From positions 1 to 34,794 of the forward strand of contig JAKSYS010000657.1 in the NCBI GenBank assembly GCA_022925895.1: a stretch of DNA of 34,794 bases, written 5' to 3'. Origin of the DNA: Fragilaria crotonensis (Eukaryota > Bacillariophyta > Fragilariophyceae > Fragilariales > Fragilariaceae). The notes under the pieces were generated by a model. The model saw only the letters and a program-made list of their open reading frames with translations. It was not told where the DNA came from and searched no databases. This document shows, piece after piece, positions 10,413-18,440 of this stretch. Position 1 is the first letter of the stretch. Each line of letters opens with the position of its first letter. A program made the translations under genes and the position numbers.

Positions 10413-10823
10413 ACAACAGAAACCAGACTGGATGGATGACTTGCACTCATCGCTAGATAACCATAACATCTTCTTTTCTCAATAGAGCTTGTTCTCCGCT
10501 AGTAGGAGCCATGGGCACTGCTGGCGACTTCATTGAACGCTCCCAAAGCTACGAAAGTCTTTTTTCCATACTACAGTCATTGAGGGACATGCATAGGGGC
10601 CAGCAGTGGAAGTCATTGTTCCGTATCAGTTGCAGTTGAAAACCAAGTAGCAGTCCGTCATTGCTCCTCGTTATCAAGTTTGAAAGCACTCACTCACGAA
10701 TCAAACACCAAAATCCTGCTGGAACATCGTGATTATGTACACCTGGTTGCATATCGTGAACACGCTGAAATTGTTGTATGCCTTCATAACAATCAATCAT
10801 AAAATCAATTTGACAAAGCAACA

Positions 10824-11906
10824 ATGGCTCATCGCATCATTACATCAGAAGATTTCCTCCGAATCGGTCTTGTTTTGTCAGGCTTTGGCATCACTAGACA
10901 ATTGACAGTGGAACCAGGAACAAATGTTCGTCGTTTCAAATCCCACTATGGGCCATCTCCAGTTGTCTGCGCAGCCATCTGGGCAGATTTGCTTGCCGCT
11001 GACAAAGAGGCTTGTATTGTTCCAGTTCCTGGAGCACTTGATAAGTTTTTCCTGTGCCTTAACTTCCTTAAGACATACGCAACAGAGGAGAAACTGTCTG
11101 GATTTTCAAAATTACACGAAAAGACCGCTCGAAAGTGGGCTTGGTTTTTTGTCTCCAAGTTGCAAGCGTTGAAAGCAAAGAAGGTGAGTTTCAGGAGTGC
11201 GGTGCATTCTTTCTTTCATTTTGAACGAAGACAAACTCACCTTTGATGAAGATTCTTTGGCCACAAGAAGCATGGACAACTTCCACCGCTCCTGGTTTTT
11301 GGTACTCTGTAGACGGTGTCCACTGTCGGGCAAATGAAATTATTCATCCGACATTGGCAAAGAACAGCAAGCTGTATTCTCACAAGTTCAACCAAGCAGG
11401 CTTCGGGTATGAAATAGCGCTCTCGCTATCAGCAAATTCAATTGTCTGGATAAATGGGCCGTTTCTCGGTTCCAAGCACGACGTAACCATTTTTCGCGAT
11501 TTTGGTCTTAAAGACAAAATGCCATCGGGAAAGAAAGGAATCGCTGACAACGGATATCGTGGTGAGAGGGGCATTCTTTGCACTCCAAGCTCACATGATT
11601 CGGCAGAGCTGCGCAAGTTCAAGGTGCGTTCTCACTTGACTACGGAAGAATAGTAGTTATTCATCACTCAGCATCGTTATTGCTTTTGTCCTTCCTCACC
11701 TCTCAATGTCTGACAAATTGCAAATTTGATCCCGACAGACCAGAGCTAGGGCACGGCATGAAACTCTTAACTCCAGGATTAAAAATTTTGGTTGTCTTGA
11801 CCAGCGCTTTCGACATGGCATGGCCAAGCACAAGATCTGCTTTGAAGCAGTTTGCGTGATTGTGCAATACGAGCTTGAAAACGGATCCCCGCTTTTCGAT
11901 ATCTGA
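10824..11906 (+). CDS. PIF/Harbinger-type DDE transposase, apparently intact
   Basis: Proposed exons are 10824-11183, 11252-11623 and 11739-11906. The introns are 68 nt (GTGAGT...GAAG) and 115 nt (GTGCGT...GACAG), giving 299 residues. Exon 1 is a helical, putative DNA-binding region (1-120). Exons 2 and 3 hold the DDE_Tnp_4-type RNase H-like core. All catalytic positions seem present: Asp141 in YSVDGVH, Asp197 in GSKHDVTIFRD, Asp219 in ADNGYRGE and Glu252 in RARHETLNSRIKNF. The C-terminus is HKICFEAVCVIVQYELENG. The exon 3 reading is convincing because the RxRHExxNxRxKxF motif appears only after splicing. The enzyme would excise and insert its element in the nucleus. The intron at 11184 could instead end at 11230 in the same frame. 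It is slightly short for the family, which suggests the N-terminus may be reduced. Confidence 0.8.
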
Positions 11907-12621
11907 GCATGGACAAAAAGTAGACAGAGATTAACAGACGATGTCAATTCTTGAGACTAGCAACAAAGGCAACCCTTGCTTGAGAATGGAAGGAAGATGC
12001 TGAGCAAGATAGCAACAAAACATTAGCACGGAAAGTTTCAAACTATTTCTGGCCTACAAACCGGACGATGAAAAGGCACTTACTGTTTCTAGTACTTGAT
12101 ACCCATACCATTGAACTCTGTAGGCACCAGAAGTCTTGGCCTCGGAGTACAGAACTTGCAAGTGTTTTTGACCGTTGACTTATTACATGCTGTATATTGG
12201 TACTCGGCACCCTGGTGATCAACTCGAGATAGACAGTGAACACTCAAGTTGTGAATTGCTGAAGGGCTGAAGCTGATCCATGACCACATCCTAAGCCAGC
12301 ATGGATCATATGTGCCATCAAACACAAATGTCTTCCTACGCAAACTAGTAAGAACCTTGCAAGCGTTGCATTGCCACAGTCTGCGCTGGGTCTGTAAGGG
12401 TTTTGAGACCTCGAGTCTCGACGTGAACGTATCCCCCTCATCAATCAAAATTATTCCCTTGCCAACTTTGGACTGGTTCAATTCTCAGAACATCCGTCAA
12501 ATTTGATCGATACTCTTTCACTCTTTTCCTCCAGAAACAGGATGCTTCCTTTCCACACCCATCACCACCGACATCACTTCCCAACCAAATTTCAGACCAT
12601 TTTTCCGCGGCAGCAGCACGA
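11907..12621. other. Probable 3' region of the transposon, no supported gene
   Basis: A 130-codon minus-strand open frame (12089-12481) has a few CxxC pairs but no ATG at its start and no recognised domain. Plus-strand GTAAG donors at about 12348 and 12394 and a strong acceptor at 12534 hint that exons of the next gene may begin here, but I could not build a consistent model. Confidence 0.35.
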
Positions 12622-13047
12622 ATGAACGACCCGTCACTCTCCACTGGCCTATTAATGCAGAGTCTTCAGCAGCCCACACCAACGGGTAGCACCACAAGGT
12701 CAGGAGCGTGATCTGTCAAATCATACAGTTCCAATTCTGGCGCAAGTCGAAACAGCGATGCTGTGACGCATGTTGCCACCGACAACAAGCGTAACCCGCA
12801 GTGGTGGTTATTCAGTTGATGAAAGGGTGGGAAAAGAAAGTGTAGGTTTCTTTTGATTGCACCTGCTACCGCCACTTTTACGGAGGCCTTGGAGGAGTGG
12901 GAGATGGATCCATTGTCGCTGCAGCTAGAGTACAAACGACCACTTCGTCCACAGGATCCTCTTCATCTTGCGTCGCTTTCGTTCGATGAACCCTTTCCAA
13001 CGATACGCTTTAATGGCAGTGGGCTTGGTGTCAATCGCAGGGGGTGA
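12622..13047 (+). CDS. Hypothetical two-exon protein
   Basis: An in-frame model is 12622-12698 joined to 12846-13047 across a 147-nt intron (AAG|GTCAGG to TGTAG|G), giving 92 residues from an ATG. The second exon encodes FTEALEEWEMDPLSLQLEYK and continues acidic and Leu-rich to a TGA. The frame is open further upstream, to a strong acceptor at 12534 (TCACTCTTTTCCTCCAG), so the real gene may start in an earlier exon. No family is recognised. An opposite-strand frame covers part of it. Existence rests on frame preservation across a consensus intron only. Confidence 0.3.
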
Positions 13048-13423
13048 CTCGTGGTCACGTTATTGTGTTCAGCACTGGTGCTTGTCGCGCTTATGACAAA
13101 CGTTTGTCGGTGTCGCGAGTAGCTTGAATGATCAGATTGATGGTGAGCCTTATTGCTCCATCAAAAAAAGGGGAGGGGAGGATGAGGCCCAGCAGAACAG
13201 GGACTTGACAACGAGAGAAACCTCTCTTCCTCAACACGATGATTGTTGTTCTTGTTGATTCGTTCACCGTACTCTACTAGTACACGCTGTATGAGTGTAG
13301 TTCTCGAAGTATAAAAAATCGGAGTACCACGTACGTTGCAATGTACCAGTACTGCTATTTCACGAGCCACCAAGACTGCAAAAAACTGTCTTTGTTGCGT
13401 TTGTCTTCGCCGTAGGCTTTGTC

Positions 13424-13499
13424 GAAGCCATTGGCTTCGCGAAGCCAATGGCTGAAGCCAACGGCTTCACGAAGTCAATGGCTGAAGCCAATGGCTTCG
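13424..13499. repeat. GAAGCCAnTGGCTTC palindromic repeat cluster, right copy
   Basis: Five imperfect palindromic units of the family seen at 6294-6400. The flanking CCTAAGTAGG (13521) mirrors CTACTTAGG at 6275. Confidence 0.8.
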
Positions 13500-14121
13500 G
13501 ACGTCAAAGTGTCCCTTACTCCTAAGTAGGAAAAATCATAACGTCGATATCTGTGTCTTAAACATCGTATCTAATAATCTGTACATAGGTATTCTATGAC
13601 ATCACATTTGTAAATATGACTTTTCACGATCCTGACATAAGAAACGATTGTTGAAACGTGGAATGATTATGCGCCGTGCAGAACGAGAAGAGATGATAGT
13701 ATGTTTAGACAGTATCCAGTAAGGCAGCAAAGCCAAACGTCCGGAACCTCCCGACTCTCATGCTAACTCGTTAATTCGGCACTGGTATCAGTACTCCAGT
13801 ACAAGTAGCTGAAACACAGCAAATGCCCAGTACAAATACCAGTAGACTTGAAGATAAACACAAATTTCACGTGCTCCGCAGTCCGACGCGATGACACGAG
13901 AAACCCGCCATCGTTTGATAAAAGGTGCGAGAGAGTACTGTACTGTTACCCAGTACGATACTCCAGTAGAAGGAGAAATGCAAAACTCCGTTGATGACGG
14001 TTGACCTCACCGGAATAAGCGCTACATCGTACTAAATTTTTCTCTTCGCCAGACATTCCCTCTGGTAACGGCTCCCGTCACTTTTAAAGTTGTTCGACTT
14101 TTCAATTATTGCGCATGGCGC
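13500..14121. other. Intergenic, GTAC-word-rich
   Basis: No coding region is supported. CCAGTAC, AGTACT and GTACTG words are dense at about 13780-13970. The right-hand end of the candidate composite element (13729-13751) lies here. The last 40 bases before 14122 share TTGCATCCAT-type sequence with the 5' flank of the first sulfotransferase. Confidence 0.5.
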
Positions 14122-15438
14122 ATGGCACATGGCAGGATACTTGCATCTTGCATCCATAATCCATTGAGGCTGGCAGTGAATAGCAGAATGTTGGCTAGTC
14201 GATTTCCCCGACCTAGAGAAGGCATACAAATAAAGAATTCAAAGCAAAAATCGCTTAGGAACCCTTTCAAACGGCACCCTTTCCAATGTCGCAATCCATT
14301 GGGCATTGTGGTTCTTACAAGTATATTTGCCTTCTCAATTCTTACAGTGTTAAGGGCACCACTTCCGGCAGGCCACGCATACAAAGAGACCACTTCATCT
14401 GCAGATTTTACTCATTTCTTGGTTGAACTCGCTCGATTGCCAACTGCGGATCTGCGAAAGAAACTCTACGACGACGACGTCTTCCAACTTGCCAAACTCG
14501 AAACAGCACAAACGAACTCATTGATCAAGTCATGTCCGCTCGCTTCCTTACCTCCATGGCTCCCTCCTTCGGCACTTGCCCCTCGGGTCTATCAACGTTC
14601 CTCTCATCTCATTTGGTACGAGCATTTGAGCAAAGCTGGTGGGACGTCATTTTGCAAGCTGGCGCAAACGAATTTGAACAATGTCACTGAAGTTCCCGCC
14701 CACTACTGCATGCCAGGCGATGGTCGATTGAAAGATGGACGTGTTGGTCTTTGGAACATTTCCAAGCTTCTCAAATACAGAAAGAAGGAGCCCCTGATCA
14801 AAATCGTAGCCAATGAGTGGAACCCATTTCCACCAGACCGATGGAAGTTGGAGGATCAACTTTACTTTGTCACGACGTTGCGAGATCCGTTGGATCGACT
14901 GGTTTCCGCCTATCAATTCTGGGGTATTATGCACAACAAAAGCCCGTCTAAACCAACGTTCGAAGAATGGTTGGTGAAGAAGCGAGAAGCCTCATTTCCC
15001 TTGTCCGCGCTTGATCCGACACTGTACCTTCATATAGCACGATATAACTTCATTGCTTGGAAGTTCAGCAAGGGTACCATGCCCCAGGGTGACCGTACCG
15101 CCACCAATGCAATGGGTTTGCCAGTGGGAGTGTCTCGCGACGAGGAAGACCAGTGGCTCGCTCCGTTCGTCATGGCGGCCAAAACGTTATCCAAGTTTGA
15201 TCTGGTACTTATATTGGAGCTCATGTCCAGTCATTCGTCCAAAATGTTAGTCGAGACCCTCGGTTGGACCAACCTTGCAAAAATTCACGTTGTATCGTCC
15301 GGAAAAATCAAAGGCAGCAGTGCTTCGCAAGCGCTAACGAAAGACGTTTACGACGCGTTGTGGGAAGGTAATCGATTCGATATGATCCTGTACCTGTGGA
15401 TGAAGGCTGTGCAAATGATCAGGTCACAATGCAAATGA
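14122..15438 (+). CDS. Type II membrane sulfotransferase, copy 2
   Basis: The 438-residue paralogue of 2927-4141 has the same reaction: PAPS-dependent sulfation in the Golgi lumen, acceptor unknown. The membrane span is at about 60-77 after a long basic tail. The PAPS 5'-phosphosulfate loop is HLSKAGGTSF (168-177, Lys171). The 3'-phosphate motif is RDPLDRLVSAY (254-264), followed directly by QFWG without the two extra residues of copy 1. The luminal domains are nearly identical, including the C-terminus AVQMIRSQCK. The N-terminal tail differs: this copy has about 25 extra residues rich in Lys/Arg/Asn before the span, and an ATG 22 codons upstream of the Met that aligns near the start of copy 1. 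Either Met could be used. There are no introns. The duplication extends about 170 bp past the stop. Confidence 0.85.
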   Translation: MAHGRILASCIHNPLRLAVNSRMLASRFPRPREGIQIKNSKQKSLRNPFKRHPFQCRNPLGIVVLTSIFAFSILTVLRAPLPAGHAYKETTSSADFTHFLVELARLPTADLRKKLYDDDVFQLAKLETAQTNSLIKSCPLASLPPWLPPSALAPRVYQRSSHLIWYEHLSKAGGTSFCKLAQTNLNNVTEVPAHYCMPGDGRLKDGRVGLWNISKLLKYRKKEPLIKIVANEWNPFPPDRWKLEDQLYFVTTLRDPLDRLVSAYQFWGIMHNKSPSKPTFEEWLVKKREASFPLSALDPTLYLHIARYNFIAWKFSKGTMPQGDRTATNAMGLPVGVSRDEEDQWLAPFVMAAKTLSKFDLVLILELMSSHSSKMLVETLGWTNLAKIHVVSSGKIKGSSASQALTKDVYDALWEGNRFDMILYLWMKAVQMIRSQCK

Positions 15439-16475
15439 ATGGACCTATATCATCATGCATTGTTGTTAATGCTAACACAAGGGATGGACAGTTTTGTTTT
15501 ATCAACGTCAAGAAGAATATGATGAGGGCCGCTGTTCGAGAGTTTATTTTACCTACCCACAATTCAGTCTCGAGTTTAAGAATGGATTGCCCACCACTTG
15601 AGAATAAGCGATATTAACACTTCGAGACTACTCAGTGCTTCAGTCTTGTGTCATCATCCCGTTCTATGCGAAGATAGCAGAGGAGAGAGAGCTTAAGTGT
15701 CATTTGGATGTTAAAGACAGGTGGAAAGGATGCTGACAATTTGGTGGATTCCCGCTCTCCTAGTATTATTGGTAATACATCTGGAGTGTTTGGTACCCAT
15801 TTGTTGCCAAACGTTATCCAACTCTTTCAACCAACTCCTTTGTATCCTTGATCCTTGCCCAGGTCCCAACCCAACAATACGAATCCGCATCACTCCAGTA
15901 TATACCATGCAATAGAATGCTCTGCTAGTAGTAGGCACACTAAAGTGTTGCGCCGAATACTAAAAGTGTGAATGCTTTCTTGAGTACAGTACTGTATTGA
16001 TGATTCGGAACTGCGTTCCCTTGCTACAATGCACGGAGAGTATAGCTGTTTGTACGATATATATATAACTCCATTACTTGTATGCATACCAAAGGCGACA
16101 CAGCGAAGCACGATATAGATTTATGATATTTATAACATAGAAAAAGCGAAGTCGTACTCTAGGACTGCTGTAAAGTATCATGCCGACATGCAAATAACAT
16201 AATCCAATTTCTATCGAACGTGAACACCTCGCTCTATATAAAAACCATGTGGAACACGGAAAGACAATGTTACCGTTGCTGCAACCGTCGTGTATTTAAG
16301 TAACGCAAAACACTTAACAATTGTTGCATGTGTTATACATAGGTTATAGGTGAACGACTTCAACGGGATTGTCTGGCTAGGTCTACTCCGAGTCAAATTG
16401 TAGGTCGCTCATTCGAGAGATGTCAAATTGCTCATTGATCTTGATACAACGGCTTTATTCACTTCATAGAAACAA
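15439..16475. other. Intergenic; duplicated 3' flank then nothing recognised
   Basis: 15439-15610 is the diverged copy of the 3' flank at 4142-4310. The rest holds only short open frames without recognisable content and a small TA microsatellite at about 16058-16068. Confidence 0.5.
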
Positions 16476-17879
16476 ATGAAAGCTCTGGCATTGCTCTTCT
16501 TGAAGCTACCGACGGTGGCAGCCATCCCTCAGCACAGTAGAGAATGGGGTCACGCTTGGGATCAACGTTCGGAAGCCGAGACACTCGCTTCTACTCATGA
16601 GGACGCCAGCTTCTCAACAAGAATGATGGAATCACTCGGTTCGTACAGTATGCCAACCCATTCTCCAACTCCTGCTTCCGAACCTCCAGCTGCCCCAACA
16701 AGCCCCGCCATCTGGCGCAAGGTGGGGGGCGACGTCATGGCACTTCCTAACGAATATTCCAGCCCCGCTTCGACGGCACTGAGCTCAGACGGAAGCGTGA
16801 TTGCAATCGGTGTTTTGGACGAGTCCAATCTCCTCCGGGGAGAGGTTTATGTCCACAAACTCAAAAATGCCAGTGATGGATCACAAGAGTGGGAGCCATT
16901 GGGACACGCGTTGGAAGGCGCCGTTGATAATGATAATTTCGGTACGTCAGTGGCCCTTTCAGGCGATGGAACTGTGTTGGCGGTCGGTGCCACCCAGTTT
17001 GCAAATGCATACGGCAGCGTTCCAACTGGTGGTGGTTATGCAACGGTTTACTCTTATCAAGGTGGTATGTGGGCCCCACGCGGCAAGATCGTGGGCACTG
17101 ATTCGGTTGATGGTGATGCCTTTGGCGTTCAAGTAGCTCTCTCTCAGGACGGAACGGTCCTGGCTGTCCTGGCGGCGAATTACGACTACGGGGGCGACCC
17201 AGTTGGATACGCAAACGTGTATCACTTCAATGAAGACAGTCTCGACTGGGACCTCGTCGACACCATTGATCACTGGGAAAGGAGCTATGGAGACATGGTC
17301 ATGGACCTATCTGGAGATGGACGTGTCATTGCTTTGGGGGATACATCCGATAGCGTCGCTGGTTCTATCCGAGCATGGTCGTGTGCTGTAGAAACAGGTT
17401 GTGAACGTCAGGGACAAGAGATCACCGGTGTCGATTATGAAGACCTGATCGGTAGTTCCGTATCGTTATCAGAGAATGGAAAGATCTTAGCAGTTGGTTC
17501 GCCTGGGAGCAACGATTGTGAACCGACCTGTGTCAATGTTAAAGTTTATGAGTTCATGATCGGTTCAGAGCCTGTTTGGACTCAAATTGGACAAGCGCTG
17601 AGCGGAGATATGGGATTCGGCAACAGTCTGAAACTGTCCGGGGATGGCGCGTCCTTGGTCGTCAATGGGCCGCTTTGCTATAAGGGTCGTGACTGTGCAT
17701 TTGAGGGTTACATAGATTACCAACCCATTATCCAGCTCTACCGACTAAACGCGATTGGTGTTTGGGATATGGTGGGAAGCCCATTGGCGGCAGAGCTTTT
17801 GGATTTCTCGAGTGATGGTTCTACGCTTGCAGCACACGACAAAGCGTTCGTTGTCTCTGGTTATCGACTTGATGACTAG
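16476..17879 (+). CDS. Secreted seven-repeat FG-GAP-like beta-propeller protein
   Basis: The 467-residue, single-exon protein has a signal peptide (about 1-16, cleavage near VAA/IP). A Ser/Pro/Thr-rich linker follows (about 55-78), then seven repeats whose cores read [A/S]LSxDGxxLAVG. They lie at about 101-112, 160-171, 221-232, 277-288, 330-341, 386-397 and 443-454. The spacing of about 55-60 residues and the count of seven fit one closed propeller. Each repeat pairs the core with a Trp-containing strand (WxxxG). Such FG-GAP/integrin-alpha-like propellers are frequent in secreted diatom proteins and are usually taken as binding or matrix proteins; no enzyme motif is visible. No membrane span follows, so it is probably released or wall-bound. 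The ligand is unknown. Confidence 0.8.
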   Translation: MKALALLFLKLPTVAAIPQHSREWGHAWDQRSEAETLASTHEDASFSTRMMESLGSYSMPTHSPTPASEPPAAPTSPAIWRKVGGDVMALPNEYSSPASTALSSDGSVIAIGVLDESNLLRGEVYVHKLKNASDGSQEWEPLGHALEGAVDNDNFGTSVALSGDGTVLAVGATQFANAYGSVPTGGGYATVYSYQGGMWAPRGKIVGTDSVDGDAFGVQVALSQDGTVLAVLAANYDYGGDPVGYANVYHFNEDSLDWDLVDTIDHWERSYGDMVMDLSGDGRVIALGDTSDSVAGSIRAWSCAVETGCERQGQEITGVDYEDLIGSSVSLSENGKILAVGSPGSNDCEPTCVNVKVYEFMIGSEPVWTQIGQALSGDMGFGNSLKLSGDGASLVVNGPLCYKGRDCAFEGYIDYQPIIQLYRLNAIGVWDMVGSPLAAELLDFSSDGSTLAAHDKAFVVSGYRLDD

Positions 17880-18068
17880 AGGTTTAGTCTTCTACTCTCC
17901 TTGGCAACCCCCTGGAATGCGTGATTAGGTTTTATATGTTGTCATCGCAAATTAGAACGAAGTGCATTCCATTCTTGCGTCGGGCGATATGCCGACCAGC
18001 ACATTCCAGCTCACTTCATCTTAAATTACACCTCCACGTCCTCATCTCAGACGACTGCGTCGCCACAG

Positions 18069-18440
18069 TTACGCCAAAGTCATTTCACAATATTGACTAC
18101 TGGTTTTTTTTTCAAACGGAAATGGTGTGCTTGGTTTGATGACGACGAGGCCATCTCCACAAACGTTGCAAACGCTTGGAATGGGTGTAGTCGGTGAACA
18201 CTCGCAGTTCGTGGCGATTGAAGCGCGATGCAGTCAGATTTGGAGATGCCTCCATTCGTGCCGAGGAAAAAAAGATCTTGGCAAGTAGGCACATTGCCAG
18301 AGATGCTCGTGCTGCCACCTCCGCAAATGTTACAGAATGGATGGAGTTTGGCAGCTGATGTGGATAGGATTGCGGCGATGATGACTGAAGTGAAAAATCT
18401 GATTATGATTGCGCGGGATCTATGGATCTAGTTGAAGATG
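18069..18440 (-). pseudogene. Diatom cysteine-rich secreted protein (CNxCGxG module), broken
   Basis: Read on the minus strand, a hydrophobic signal-like segment (TSVIIAAILSTSAAK) is followed by FCNICGGG, PTCQDL, NGGISKSDC and IALQS. After a one-base shift near 18216 come TNCECSP and then SVCNVCGDG with a following PFPF and YC. This is the repeating CNxCGxG...C...DC...CxC module of diatom secreted proteins: one full unit plus the start of another, then a TAA at 18069-18071. No ATG begins the signal segment in this frame, so either an upstream exon ending at an AG near 18436 supplies it or the start is lost. With both a missing start and a one-base break, decay is likely, though the break alone could be an assembly error. 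The role of these modules is not established. Confidence 0.6.

Larger units (their letters stand above)
6053..13751. mobile_element. Candidate composite element bracketed by diverged inverted repeats
   Basis: Left end, read outwards to inwards: GGAGGTTCCGGA plus TTTGGCTTT (6053-6075), CTACTTAGG (6275-6283), then GAAGCC palindromes (6294-6400). Right end, same order inverted: GAAGCC palindromes (13424-13499), CCTAAGTAGG (13521-13530), AAAGCCAAACGTCCGGAACCTCC (13729-13751, quoted here as two joined words AAAGCCAAACGT and CCGGAACCTCC). Spacing from outer to inner landmark is similar (about 241 and 252 bp). Between the ends lie a Harbinger-type transposase and three other predicted genes. Most of the intervening repeat sequence has diverged, and no target-site duplication was established. 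The alternative is two independent insertions of one repeat family in opposite orientation. Confidence 0.35.

Noticed and set aside
12089-12481. 130-codon minus-strand frame with CxxC pairs
   Set aside because: No ATG at its start, no recognised zinc-binding family, and plus-strand splice signals overlap it; left uncalled.
12470-12490. tRNA T-arm-like GGTTCAATTC
   Set aside because: No matching acceptor stem, D-arm or anticodon arm at the right distance; no tRNA gene was found in the window by eye.
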